Positions 1 through 10,290 of a stretch of 64,000 nt of DNA are shown in pieces (position 1 is the stretch's first letter; each line of letters begins with the position of its first letter). A program made the position numbers and the translations under genes. Origin of the DNA: Armigeres subalbatus (lineage: Eukaryota > Arthropoda > Insecta > Diptera > Culicidae); the NCBI RefSeq assembly GCF_024139115.2, contig NW_026942458.1, positions 48,941 through 112,940 of the forward strand. Reading direction: 5' to 3'. Below the pieces are notes generated by a model that was not told the origin of the DNA, ran no database searches, and was given only the letters and a program-made list of their open reading frames with translations.

Positions 1-1385
1 TTTCTTTGAATCACTTAGTGATCTTGATAGTGTTTTACGCGCGTAACATTCTGTACATGTCCCGACAAGTTTAGTGAGCTCACGGCGTCGAGTGATTTAT
101 ATTTCATTCGTTCTCATGTTTTGTTCTTTCAACTTAATTTTATAGTGCGTTGTGTTATGTGAGTATTTAGAGTGTGATCAAATTGATTCAATTTCGGGTG
201 GTATTGGCGTATGAAAGGTATGTGCTATTTTTAACAACATTTAATGCTGATGCATTGATGAAAAGTGGAGTATATTATAATAAAGGGAATTTATGAATAT
301 AGTTTCACCCCTCGGTATAGACTGACGATTATTGTGCAGTACTATGCATTTTTTATCAATTGGCTAGACGCATATTAATAATAATATAATCATAGTTGAA
401 TCAAATGTCTGCTATAAACATTCTTAGTATTTGGATTTATTTTTGAATTTCTGAATCAACAACTTGCCTAATAAATTACCCTAAAGCATTGGTGATTGTC
501 CGTGGTTAAAAGAGGAGAAGAGTGTTTAAGAATGCATAATTTATTGCATCGTGGATCCATTCATTTGGACAAAGTTCCTATAGAGATACCTATATGTTTC
601 AGTCGCATTTCTTACTTGCTCCAAAGAACTTTAAACATTATGAGGCAATGAGGCCTCACTGGGTCCTCATGGGGTCAACTTATGCGTCAGCCCTCGACAC
701 ACCTTCATATGTCACGACAATTTTTTGATTCAGTGTTATCTGTGTAAATAGAAACTAAATTAATAAAATGACGCACTACGAAATGTTTTGGTTTTTAGCA
801 TCTAAATTGGTATTGTTACCAAAAGTACTCGTAAAAAAAATCACACTGGTTCGGTAGGAAGATATGTAACGACTCTGCAAGGAATAGGAAAATTTATTTC
901 AATGCGTATACAATTTGAATGACATAAATTAACTTTGTCAAAGTTTTAGATTTGAATAGTTGAAAACTAGCCTTTGCAAAACAAAACAATCTATAAACCT
1001 CAATATTTGTGGCTTCAAAACTAATGGACAGAATAAAAAAAACCTATTCTGTTTAAACACCAATACGTGAGGCTTCTAAATAGGACCATGTCTCAAGATG
1101 GGCTAAGTTTATACTTTGCCCCGGTTTAAAGCATTTCAGGGATGAGATATGCTCAGTTTTTTTCTATTGTTTCGCAATAAATCATGAAACAGACATGCCT
1201 TGATACTGACTTGAATTAACATGACTTCCATCCTTGTAGATTTCCAAATGTGATGATGAATTCTCTTTCCAGCTAATTTAACTCAAATAAAAGAGGATGG
1301 TTGTGTTGTTGTAGAGACCTTTTATGTTATCTTATTAGTTGTCGAATCAGAACTGTTGGTGCCTCTATTCTAATAAAAAGACCGT
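1..1385. other. Gene-free AT-rich DNA
   Basis: I see no coding region, tRNA or clear transposon terminus here. The base composition is AT-rich and stop codons are frequent in all frames. The last part leads directly into the hairpin minisatellite. Confidence 0.6.
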
Positions 1386-1716
1386 TGTGATTAAATTCAC
1401 TGAGAGTGCGAAAAGGCACTGTGATTAAATTCACTGAGAGCACATCGAATGTGCTGTGATTAAATTCACTGAGAGTGCGAAAAGCGCTGTGATTAAATTC
1501 ACTGAGAGCACATCGAATGTGCTGTGATTAAATTCACTGAGAGTGCGAAAAGGCACTGTGATTAAATTCACTGAGAGCACATCGAATGTGCTGTGATTAA
1601 ATTCACTGAGAGTACATCGAATGTGCTGTGATTGAATTCACTGAGAGTGCGCAAAAGCGCTGTGATTAAATTTACTGAGAGCGCATCGAATGTGCTGTTA
1701 CTAGATTCACTGAGTG
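1386..1716. repeat. Ten-copy hairpin minisatellite, 33-35 bp period
   Basis: A core beginning TGTGATTAAATTCACTGAGA starts at 1386, 1420, 1455, 1488, 1523, 1557, 1592, 1627, 1661 and 1696. The core contains the near-palindrome GTGATTAAATTCAC. Between cores sit short inverted repeats of two alternating classes. Class A is of the type GTGC-GAAAAG-GCAC; class B is of the type GCACAT-CGA-ATGTGC. The order is A B A B A B B A B, so the true unit is mostly a dimer of about 69 bp. A half copy is visible at 1775-1795. The function is unknown. Confidence 0.93.
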
Positions 1717-3036
1717 TGTGAAAAAATACACCGCTTAAGAATTGATAAGAAAGGAAGTCAATGATCTTGAAAGGAGTGCGGAGAGCTGTGATTAATCAGG
1801 CCTAAAACAAAATCGAGACGACACAAATCGAAAAGGTCCAAAGCAGTTTCGTTTCGATTTACCATCAATACATTGAGATTACCTTACTTCGAAGAACGAT
1901 TTCAACTAATTAGAGCCGAAATTCTTCGATAGCGACGGGTGTATTTGCAGAGGACTGTTGAACAATCATCTGGACTGTCCAGAGTTTTCGTGTTCCAGCC
2001 CTTTGAGCCCGGCAACGTCAACTCTTTCAGTCTGTCCGACACTTTACCACTTTACTAACGAAGCTAAGTGGTTTTACATGAAAAGTGTTCATTGACCATT
2101 GTTTAGGTACATTTCTATAAGGATGGATTTGACAGAAATAACCTACAATGGTATATAGTGTGGTGAGTTGTCATCTGGAAAGGGGCGTTCGAAATAACTC
2201 TGGTCTTCACTGGTTCCAATCTCCCGATTCCACGGGTACATCGATGACAACGACCGCCAGTTAAATCTTACGTACTTAGCTGATAGTGTAGTCAGAGTGC
2301 TGTTTTCCTGCAGACATCAGCTAGAGTGAGATGATGCGACCAGTAGAACCTATATGGGATGTGGCGAGATGTGACAGTGAGCTTTGCTGAACTACTGTAA
2401 ACAGCTGCATGAATCCGTAAGCAGAAATCTGGTATGACGGCCCCGCGGGATTGGAGGTATGGCTTATACAGCGTCTGTCTTGGTGCTAAATACAAAATGC
2501 TCTATCCCGGAAGCTATAACTAACATGGGAACCCCATCGCGATGGATGGGGACCAAAAAAACCTACTGATGCCAAAACCCTACAAATCGTTCGAGAAACC
2601 AACAGAGGCTGATCGTGAATGATCGTAAACTGATTCAACAGCACGAAAGTACTATATACGTTTTTTTGATACGATAGCTTGTTTTCTATAGATTGATTGG
2701 TTCAATTAGTGCGAAAAGAGACCATCGTGAATAGATTCCCTCTAAGGCAGGATCGCCCGCCAAATAGCTGTAATTACATGATAAGAAACTGTGATTGCTA
2801 GGAGATTGTATATACATGAAAGGACGATGAGTATTATGAGTATACAAATAGAAAGAGGTGAAACAGTGTCTTGAACAATTTTCTGTACAAAGCTAAAAAA
2901 AGGCCAGATTAGCATTGAACAATTCGCACAAATTCGTAGGTGGTATAAGCCCAGACTAATGTATGGGAATAGCATCACTTCCATCCGTTATGACTGATAT
3001 TGATTTGAGACTAATCACTATCTTTTAGTTGGAAGC
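1717..3036. other. Gene-free interval
   Basis: Apart from the half copy of the upstream minisatellite near 1775-1795, I find no gene, tRNA or transposon terminus. Short open frames of 60-80 codons occur but show no recognisable domain. Confidence 0.55.
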
Positions 3037-3306
3037 AAGGCACTCTTCAATAGTCAAGATCCGTCTTGACCACGTCCTTGCGATCGCTGAGGAAGTACGG
3101 ATAGTTAGTAGAACTATACGGCCTCTCATAGGTGCCGCGGAAGGTTTTGGAATTGTTAATGTGAAAGGTATTAGTATTTTGGTGAAACACAAAAAGAACT
3201 AAGATAGAAATAAAAAGTAGGAAAGGGACAGGCCTGGGATCGAACACACGACCTCCTGCTTATGAGGCAGAAGCGGTAGCTAGCGGTAGACCACCGAGCT
3301 CGTCTC
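3037..3306 (-). mobile_element. tRNA-derived SINE (Met-like head)
   Basis: On the minus strand, 3306-3225 reads as a decayed tRNA. A CTCATAA anticodon loop (CAT anticodon) sits in a CTGC/GCAG stem, followed by a B-box-like GTTCGATCCC. A non-tRNA body follows to about 3040. A diverged relative of the head and start of the body is visible at about 58,310-58,400, on the opposite side of the window. The 5' head fixes the orientation; the 3' end is approximate. This is a Pol III-derived retroposon and not a functional tRNA gene, because the acceptor stem does not pair. Confidence 0.6.
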
Positions 3307-4625
3307 ATACAAAGCTGTAAAAAAAATGACTTATGGTCATAGTTTTTTCTGTTTATTTACTGAGAGGAATATGAAAAATGTAACAATCACCAAGAGCAAA
3401 GATGCAAGGTACGCTGGGAAGCTACCATTTGCTTCGTATTGCACGAGGAAAAATTATGCAAACCAAACCAAACAATTAAATCGTAGCAAAAAGAACCTTA
3501 ATTCATTTTTGTTTGTGAAGAGAGAAGATTGGTACTGTCATATAGAGTTGTGGATCATAGGGTCTTAATTTATGGGTCATATTCATTTAGATTTATACTA
3601 TGTCGAGAAATTTTACTTCAATAAAAAAGGGGTTAGTCTAGACATTTACATATAATCCTTGTATTCAGATAAACAACATTGTTCATACATATTGTGTACT
3701 ATTATATACTATAGTAGAAGAGTAGAAGTTTTCAAAAGGAAAAAACAATTTGAAGATCAGTTTTTTAAAATTTTCCTATCAATTCTTCGCATTTAATTTT
3801 ACTAAAATATTTTTATTGGGGAGATTGAATGGTAAACAACGGTGAAACTTTATCGATCTATTACATAAATAATGACAAATGAAATGAATTTGTCCATGAA
3901 AGCTAGTTTATTTATCATTACTTTATTTCATTTAAAAAGAGGACTAAACAAAATAAAAGAAGTGTGAATGGTTTGTGACATGTATAGTAACCGATCAGGC
4001 TTGTACTTTTTTGGTTTATCAAACTTTTCTGTAAAAATATAGGTATCAACCAGAATAGTTTTAGTTAAATCAACATAATCTGCCGTGTCTATTCACCTTG
4101 ATAATTGTGCAATAATTCTCTCTCTCAAGTTAATAAGGAGTTTATAAATGAAGTGTCTGAATAAGAATGGAATCCTGTAATCAATTAGGAAAATAGATAG
4201 GGTAGGATAGATAAAGAATAGAGGTATAAAATAACCCGAGATAAGCCAGCTACGGGCTATTAGCCCGTAAATGAAGAATAGCGAAAATGAGGTAAAGAGT
4301 AGAAATCTTACAATACAATGAGCTATAGTGTTCTTAGTTGTGATATTACGCTTGGAAATATTCAACGTGCATACCACTTGAATGTTACACCAATGTTATT
4401 TTATAGAAAGGGGGATGTGGTGACTAGTGACTCACTTGACAGGACGCGCATGCTTATCATATGGCTCGATGCTATGTTAGTGGATATAGGGAACCTATAC
4501 ATATGACACACGACTTACCATCAGTGACCAGCGGTGCGAATGCGATTGTTACACAAATCAGTAGATCAAGCTTTTAGTCTTATGTACACTCTCGTGCTGA
4601 TAACACGCGGCTACCACAGAATTCA
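3307..4625. other. AT-rich interval without genes
   Basis: This stretch is strongly AT-rich, with scattered short open frames and no recognisable domain. It borders the 3' end of the jockey-like element. Confidence 0.5.
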
Positions 4626-4830
4626 TCTGACAAAAAATGTCTTAATGAAATAGGGATGGGGAAAAGCCTATTTGAGATAGCGATGTGCTGTACTGAAAGA
4701 GGCATAAAAACCCAATATCTTTTAACAAACATTACGAAAGCTGGTTCGACATATACATAACAGATTAAAACTACAAATACAATATAAAAATAAGAATGGT
4801 CTTAGTGTTAAAATAAATGCATCTTTAGAT

Positions 4831-5058
4831 TCATCGTCCAGTACTGATTCCGTTGCGTAACATACGCACCAGCCGTAGTCGGAAGGCGTTGGGCGTGGAG
4901 TTGAAGTCGAAGGCACTGTAGTACTCATTGAAGCGTAATGACATGTACCGAACAGGATCGTGCAGTCCATAATTTGCAACACGTGGTGGAAGGTAAAGGA
5001 TGTTTCTGGTTCGTAGTGGTCGTTTTGGTGCATACATTTGAAGAGCAGCAAGCATTTC
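4831..5058 (-). pseudogene. C-terminal end of the jockey-like reverse transcriptase ORF
   Basis: The minus-strand frame encodes a typical jockey tail, with LYLPPRVANYGLHDPVRYMS and a following FNEYYSAFDF. It has no start of its own. The frame is open right up to the BEL/Pao insertion at 5,058 and is the continuation of the RT frame that stops being jockey-like at 27,059. The target duplication GAAAT (minus strand) provides the shared junction codons. Translation ends at a stop just below 4,831. Confidence 0.85.
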
Positions 5059-6132
5059 TGTCGCTGCGCGAACAAAATTAGTTCATCATAAAATCAATCA
5101 CGCCGTTGCACCCAGCATTGCAACGCGTTGGTCTAAGCCATACCGATGTTGATGTCATATTAAGAAACTGTAAGTGATAAGCAGAGCGGAAAAAGGCATA
5201 ACTAATTTACATAAGGACAGCTAGGAACGAGTATCGCACACAGATTAGGCGATAAACACGCCCACGCGTAGGCGCATGTGGCAATAAACATTTTTCCTTT
5301 CTCTTTCGTCCTGCCAGAATGCAGTCCTTTGGCAGGAACGATACAAATGTTTTTCAATCCTAAGAAGCTAATGTTATGCAATCATAGAAGATAAGCCGCG
5401 CCTTAAATTGTGAGCCCTTCCGATCTGGCCGTAAGAGCAAGCGAAAGAGAATCGAATAAGGATAATTACCAGATCTGGATGGGCGTTAGTTAATAAGCTC
5501 AATACTATTATACAAGTGGTAGATCACCACACATTGAAGAATAGTTGTAATGAGTGAAATAGAAAATATTCGTAGATTAATCACTAATGCCCAAAAGAGA
5601 GCAAAAATGTGACCCAAATATTTCTAAATTGTAAATCACTAATGTATCATGTAGAAGTAAGACCCTTACCCCTGTGAATGTTTCAAATAAAATTAAGTTC
5701 GATGTTTTACTCCTGATTCTTTAATTAGAATTTCGAAACTCCGGTCTTCAACTTCCCTGCTTGACTCGAAAACGTCTCTCCGTAAAGGAGAAACAAGTAG
5801 TATATGGTTTGGTTCCTTGGATCGAAACAAGTTGCTCTGTAACAGGAGTAACAAGTAGTTCCTTGGGAAAGTAACCTCGCGGTGTGCATTTGCGAAGGAC
5901 ATCTCCTAACCGGAGAAAGAAGTAGCTCCTGCACCCAGAAAATTAGTGACAGTCCAGCGAGGTCGTCACAACCCGGTTCCTTGGATCGAAAAGGTCTCTC
6001 CTAACAGGAGAAACAAGTAGTTTCGAGGAATCACCAAGCCGGCGTGCATTTGCGAAAAACGTCTCCTCACACGGAGAAATAAGTAGCTCTTACACCCGAA
6101 ACTCCAGTGACGACTGCGTCGACTTCGTCACC
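5059..6132 (+). repeat. 5' LTR of the BEL/Pao element
   Basis: The first 730 bp (5059-5788) recur at 15159-15890 and the remaining part (5789-6132) recurs at 26700-27058. Differences are few: single C-run indels, a short indel near 5800 of about 14 bp, and a last base C here against A in the 3' copy. The second half contains five copies of a small stem-loop motif (5777-5800, 5834-5858, 5901-5925, 5994-6020, 6061-6086). It also contains an internal duplication of about 150 bp. Confidence 0.92.
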
Positions 6133-6134
6133 TT

Positions 6135-6155
6135 TTGGTGGCTCCAGAGAGGGCC
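6135..6155 (+). promoter_or_regulatory. Probable tRNA primer binding site
   Basis: TGGTGGCTCCAGAGAGGG begins a few bases after the 5' LTR end and starts with TGG, the complement of a mature tRNA CCA end. Position and first three bases are as expected for minus-strand priming in LTR elements. I could not assign the tRNA species. Confidence 0.6.
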
Positions 6156-6189
6156 TGGGAGGGCGAATCATCGTCAGGAATTGAGAGCT

Positions 6190-7140
6190 TCCAGTTAGTT
6201 GAAATCTAACTGAGACACCGCGGTAGGCCTGTGTGCCAAAAGTGTAGGCCTTTGTGCCACAAGAACGGTGTGTTGATCACCTAAAGAATCAACAACAAGT
6301 GAATAGCGGTGTGCTGATCACCTAAAAGAATCAGCCGTGAACCAAGTGACAGGCCTTTGTGCCAAGTGTCGGCTTCGGGCCTCGTGTAGTCAGTAAGCCA
6401 ATTAATCAGCGGAAGGCCATTGGGGGCTAAATTCAGTCATTAAGCCAAGAGCTTCCGGTTTGTTGAAATCTAACTGAGAAACCGCGGAAGGCCAGTTGGG
6501 CCAAGTGTAGGCAATAAGCCAAGCAGGCTTCGCGCCAACGGTGTACTGATCACCTTGAGCAGCAGTCGGGTGGGCAGGGAGCGAGGGGAGCCGCGGAAGG
6601 CCAGTTGGGCCAAGTGTAGGCAGTAAGCCAAGAGCTTCCAGTTAGTCGAAATCTAACTGAGAAACCGCGGAAGGCCAGTTGGGCCAAGTGTAGGCAATAA
6701 GCCAAGCAGGCTTCGCGCCAACGGTGTGCTGATCACCTAAAAGAATCAGCCGTGAACCAAGTGACAGGCCTTTGTGCCAAGTGTCGGCTTCGTGCCTCGT
6801 GTAGGCAGTAAGCCAAGTGAACCGCGGAAGGCCAGTTGGGCCAAGTGTAGGCAGTAAGCCAAGAGCTTCCAGTTAGTCGAAATCTAACTGAGAAACCGCG
6901 GAAGGCCAGTTGGGCCAAGTGTAGGCAATAAGCCAAGCAGGCTTCGCGCCAACGGTGTACTGATCGCCATAAGAATCAGTCGTGTAGGCTGTAAGCCAAG
7001 TGAACCGCGGAAGGCCAGTTGGGCCAAGTGTAGTCAATAAGCCAAGTAGGCTTCGCGCCAACGGTGTACTGATCGCCAGAAGAATCAGTCGTGTAGGCAG
7101 TAAGCCAAGTGAACCGTGGTAGGCCAGTTGGGCCAAGTGA
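6190..7140 (+). repeat. Irregular repeat array in the BEL leader
   Basis: A module beginning ACCGCGGAAGGCCAGTTGGG recurs near 6480, 6590, 6664, 6821, 6895, 7002 and (diverged) 7111. Each copy is followed by GTGTAGGCA(G/A)TAAGCCAAG variants. Interspersed are two hairpin-forming modules: CAGTTAG...CTAACTG (near 6190, 6455, 6635, 6870) and ACTGAT...ATCAGT or GCTGAT...ATCAGC (near 6310, 6730, 6958, 7068). Spacing is irregular. The array sits between the primer site and Gag, where packaging or translation signals would be expected; that role is inference. Confidence 0.85.
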
Positions 7141-7157
7141 ATCAAGTGAACCGAGTA

Positions 7158-7397
7158 ATGACCACGTTGGAAGACGAGGTTCGTTACATGATCGAATATT
7201 TCAACGAGATAGATCGTCAAGTGAGTCTTGTAAGACAAACTCCAGCGCACCAAAGGTGGATGCGGATACCGTTGTCAGCAGAAGTTCTGAGTGAGACAAG
7301 AACATACACCATTACATTGTGGCCCAGGACTACCGAAGAAAGGACATACCGGCAGAACATCACGAAGTATAAACCCCTTCGCTGGGCCAGAAGGTGA
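7158..7397 (+). CDS. Possible short upstream ORF in the BEL leader
   Basis: An ATG at 7158 opens a frame of about 80 codons starting MTTLEDEVRYMIEYF, ending just before 7398. It follows the leader repeats immediately and precedes the stem-loop region and Gag. I recognise no domain. The first 40 residues look amphipathic and acidic, the rest basic. It may be a real leader peptide or chance. Confidence 0.25.
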   Translation: MTTLEDEVRYMIEYFNEIDRQVSLVRQTPAHQRWMRIPLSAEVLSETRTYTITLWPRTTEERTYRQNITKYKPLRWARR

Positions 7398-7520
7398 ACA
7401 ACAGTGCACTTGGAACAAAAGCACAGGAGGAGTACGCCTTCGGAATCCGTCGGAACCGCATCCTTAACGACACTTCAGGTGAAGGTCCGTCGTACGGTGC
7501 ACGCAACATAGTAGCAGTAA

Positions 7521-7684
7521 CGGGCTCCCGCCTCGGTGCAGGCTGCCAGCCCGCTAGACGATAGTGGTTATCACATAGAAAGAAAACCGCAACCGTGTAA
7601 GCTTCCGCCTCGGCGTTAGGCTAGCTATACGGGTGCGCACCTTAAACCATCGGATCAGCTCCCGCCTCGGAGCAGGCCAGCTGA
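7521..7684 (+). promoter_or_regulatory. Three related stem-loops upstream of Gag
   Basis: Three copies of a CTCCCGCCTCGG-like hairpin lie at 7521-7553, 7595-7630 and 7655-7684. Each is closed by an outer inverted repeat. Copy 1 is closed by CGGGCT/AGCCCG and copy 3 by TCAGCT/AGCTGA, so both sides of the stem changed together. Copy 2 keeps AGCT/AGCT with a bulge. This pattern suggests selection for RNA structure, possibly for packaging or ribosome recruitment. Confidence 0.55.
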
Positions 7685-7821
7685 CCGGTGTGACCAGCTC
7701 ATCAATACTGTCGACTAACCGCCCGACCGATAGGGCCTAGTCTGGGACGGTACAAGGAAGGAGCACGTCAGACCATCAAGTTCCAACCAAGAGGACATTC
7801 GTTAACCAGGAAAGGAGTCAA

Positions 7822-8670
7822 GTGAGTCAAATTAAAGAAAATTTATATACAAACGTTGGAATGGATTTCCAATTTGAGATTAACAAGAATGGCCATTGTG
7901 GCTTATGTCAGGGTAAGGATGATAAGGATGTAATGGTGGCCTGCGACGATTGTAGTCGCTGGTTTCACCTTATGTGCGTAAATTTAAAACATAGACCGTT
8001 AAAAGAAGAACCTTGGTCTTGTGCCAAATGTGCCAAAATAAAATTAGAAATCCAAACACTGAAGGATCAGATCCAACAGTTGAAAGGCATAAATAAAATA
8101 GAGCCACAAGTAGAAATTTTTGAAGCTCTAATCCGAAAGGTTAACGACATCAACATCCATGGGCAAACGGCTATCGAAAAGCATATTGCTAGACAGTCTA
8201 TGATAGAGTTACCATATTTTGATGGTAACTACAAGACTTGGTCCAGATTTAAGAAGATTTTCTTAGAGACCACTAAACAGGGCAACTTCTCGGACTTGGA
8301 GAATCTAACACGGCTCCAAAAGAGTTTAAAGGGAGAGGCATTGCGTGCAGTCAATGCGCTCTTGTTGAACCCCGATAATGTGGGGGTCATAATCAATAAA
8401 CTTGAAAACCGATTTGGGAATATAGAACTTATATACACAGGATTACTGCAGGATGTTCTTACGACAAGAAATCCTAGATTTGAAAATCCCCAAACTATGA
8501 TTGATTTCATCTCCGCAGTGGGAAATTTGGTTGTCAACATGACTACATTAAATCGTACAGAATACTTGAACGATCAGCGGTTAATTAGAGACTTAGCAAA
8601 TAAATTGCCTTCTAATTTGCATCAAAAGTGGTTGATGCACGTAAATGAAGAAAAGAATTGTCTTCATTAA
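7822..8670 (+). CDS. BEL/Pao Gag N-terminus with PHD finger and DUF1759-like region
   Basis: The open frame starts at a GTG; the first ATG is at 7861 and is the likelier start. Counting from 7822, residues 26-70 form a C4HC3 PHD finger: C26, C29, C41, C44, H49, C52, C67, C70, with the aromatic WFH before the second metal pair. A coiled-coil-like stretch follows at about 75-115. A region of DUF1759/BEL Gag type comes next, running from IELPYFDGNYKTWSRFKKIF to the end. The frame breaks at about 8650-8670 and the next Gag part continues in another frame. PHD fingers bind histone H3 tails in host proteins, so a role in chromatin targeting is plausible but unproven. Confidence 0.8.
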   Translation: MSQIKENLYTNVGMDFQFEINKNGHCGLCQGKDDKDVMVACDDCSRWFHLMCVNLKHRPLKEEPWSCAKCAKIKLEIQTLKDQIQQLKGINKIEPQVEIFEALIRKVNDINIHGQTAIEKHIARQSMIELPYFDGNYKTWSRFKKIFLETTKQGNFSDLENLTRLQKSLKGEALRAVNALLLNPDNVGVIINKLENRFGNIELIYTGLLQDVLTTRNPRFENPQTMIDFISAVGNLVVNMTTLNRTEYLNDQRLIRDLANKLPSNLHQKWLMHVNEEKNCLH

Positions 8671-9071
8671 TGAACCCATACGTTGCACTCACCCTTAATG
8701 ATTTCTATGATTGGTTGAAACCACATGAAACATTAGCCACTATGTTGTTGGCGGAAAAGTTGAAGGGTAATGAGGGAGTCAACAAACCGGGGAAATCCGA
8801 TCGTGTAAACTTCCATAAGTTACCGCCACGGAAATGTCCCAAATGTAACAAAAACCATAAATTGGTAGATTGTACCGATTTTAAGAAGATGCCTGTGAAC
8901 AAGCGAAGGTTGTTCGCAGTGGAGAAAAAGCTTTGCTTCTCCTGTTGCAGCCCGAACCACCGAGTAATACATTGCCGAAATAAAACCGTATGCAATATAG
9001 ATGGATGTGCTGTTAGACACCATCGTTTGCTTCACGAAAACCCAGGGGTAAAGATAAAGTCGAAACTGTGA
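8671..9071 (+). CDS. BEL/Pao Gag zinc-knuckle region
   Basis: This piece is open from 8658 in a different frame from the preceding one. It holds cysteine/histidine arrays typical of BEL Gag: CPKCNKNHKLVDC, then LCFSCCSPNHRVIHC, then CNIDGCAVRHHRLLH. These would bind nucleic acid during particle assembly. The frame ends in TGA at 9069-9071 and the protease continues in another frame that overlaps by a few bases. Confidence 0.8.
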
Positions 9072-9400
9072 AAGGAAATATAAATTATCACTCGAGGAGA
9101 ACCCAAAAGGTATATTACCCTATACTTCCAGTTACATTATCTAATGGTGAGCATAAAATCAATACTCACATATTCTTTGATTCAGGCTCTTCTATTAGTC
9201 TAATTCATCAGGGAACAGCTGATGAATTAGAAGCGAAAGGTTCAAAACAGAAGATATCCTTGGCTTGGACTAACGGAGAAGTTCAAGAAGATGATAATAG
9301 TGAGATTATCAAGCTTAGAGTTAATGGATCAAACGGGAGGTATTTTACTTTGAAGGATCTTTGCACAGTAAGAAAACTTCCCTGCCAAAGCAATCTCTAA
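9068..9400 (+). CDS. BEL/Pao aspartic protease
   Basis: The frame encodes a retropepsin-type domain with the active-site motif FFDSGSSISLI (near 9170-9205), preceded by ILPVTLSNGEHKI and followed by a glycine-containing flap region. It would cleave the Gag-Pol polyprotein. It is one frame segment of the broken polyprotein; the ATG at 9068 is only the first M of the segment, not a real initiation site. Confidence 0.8.
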   Translation: MKGNINYHSRRTQKVYYPILPVTLSNGEHKINTHIFFDSGSSISLIHQGTADELEAKGSKQKISLAWTNGEVQEDDNSEIIKLRVNGSNGRYFTLKDLCTVRKLPCQSNL

Positions 9401-9960
9401 AGTATGAACAATTAAAGGGACGTTATCCTCATATTGAAGGATTAGACATAGAATCCTACGATAACGCAACTCCCACAATATTATTGGGGCTTCCACACGC
9501 TTATCTCTTTAGAAGCATCGAAGATAGAGTTGGTAAGTTCAACGAGCCACTGGCATCCAATACTAGACTAGGTGGGTCTTGTACGGTTGCACAAATAATA
9601 ATAATTTTCGGCTCTCAACCATGTCTTTGTACTCAACGAGGTGGAGGAAGAGGAAAATCCATGAAAGAAATAATGTCCGCATATTTCTCAACAGAGGCCT
9701 TTGGGGTAAAAGTACCATCGACGGAATTAGTTTCAAAGTCCGATGAGAGAGCCTTAAAAATTATGAACGACACTCTCACACGTACAGATAAAGGCTATGA
9801 AATAGGTTTACTGTGGAAGACTGATGATGTGAAACTTCCTAGTAGCTTTCAAACAGCTTTAAGTCGATTCTTACAGCAAGAAAAGAAACTTGAGCGTGAT
9901 AATGATTTAAGAATCTGGTATCATGACAAAATTGAGGAATATATCAAAAGGGATATCTAA
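9361..9960 (+). CDS. BEL/Pao Pol linker between protease and RT
   Basis: This segment carries the conserved BEL stretch ILLGLPHAYLFRSI and later DKGYEIGLLWKTDDVKLPSS, which normally precedes the RT fingers. No catalytic residues are expected here. The segment ends in TAA at 9958-9960 and RT begins in another frame at about 9966. Confidence 0.7.
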   Translation: MHSKKTSLPKQSLKYEQLKGRYPHIEGLDIESYDNATPTILLGLPHAYLFRSIEDRVGKFNEPLASNTRLGGSCTVAQIIIIFGSQPCLCTQRGGGRGKSMKEIMSAYFSTEAFGVKVPSTELVSKSDERALKIMNDTLTRTDKGYEIGLLWKTDDVKLPSSFQTALSRFLQQEKKLERDNDLRIWYHDKIEEYIKRDI

Positions 9961-9965
9961 GAAAG

Positions 9966-10274
9966 TTGAGTCCAAAAGAGTACATGATTGAGAATAGTAA
10001 GACCTTCTATCTACCACACTTTATAACTATAAATAAGAACAAATCGAAACCGAGAATGGTGTTTGATGCAGCTGCCAAAGTCGACGGCGTATCATTAAAT
10101 TCTCAGTTACTTTCTGGACCCGATATGACGGAATCATCTCTCAGGATAAAATCAGATTTCGAGAAGGAAGCATTGCCGTCGCAGGGGATATACAAGAAAT
10201 GTTCCATCGCATTGGAATTAGACAAGAGGATCGAGGGTCCCAAAGAATTATCTCCAGGAAAAATCCAATGTTAG
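9966..10274 (+). pseudogene. BEL/Pao reverse transcriptase, fingers part, frame-broken
   Basis: [20 protein letters not shown] followed by LLSGPDM is the classic BEL RT start. After about 10,130 the expected RT residues ([17 protein letters not shown]) are present in a different frame, so the palm aspartate region is there but not in phase with the finger region. The piece ends before the segment bearing YVDD. Confidence 0.75.
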
Positions 10275-10290
10275 ACTCGAATTCTACGAA

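Noticed and set aside
1386..1716. CRISPR-like array: regular repeats with short intervening sequences
   Set aside because: The host is an insect and the intervening sequences recur and are inverted repeats, not unique spacers. It is a dimeric minisatellite.
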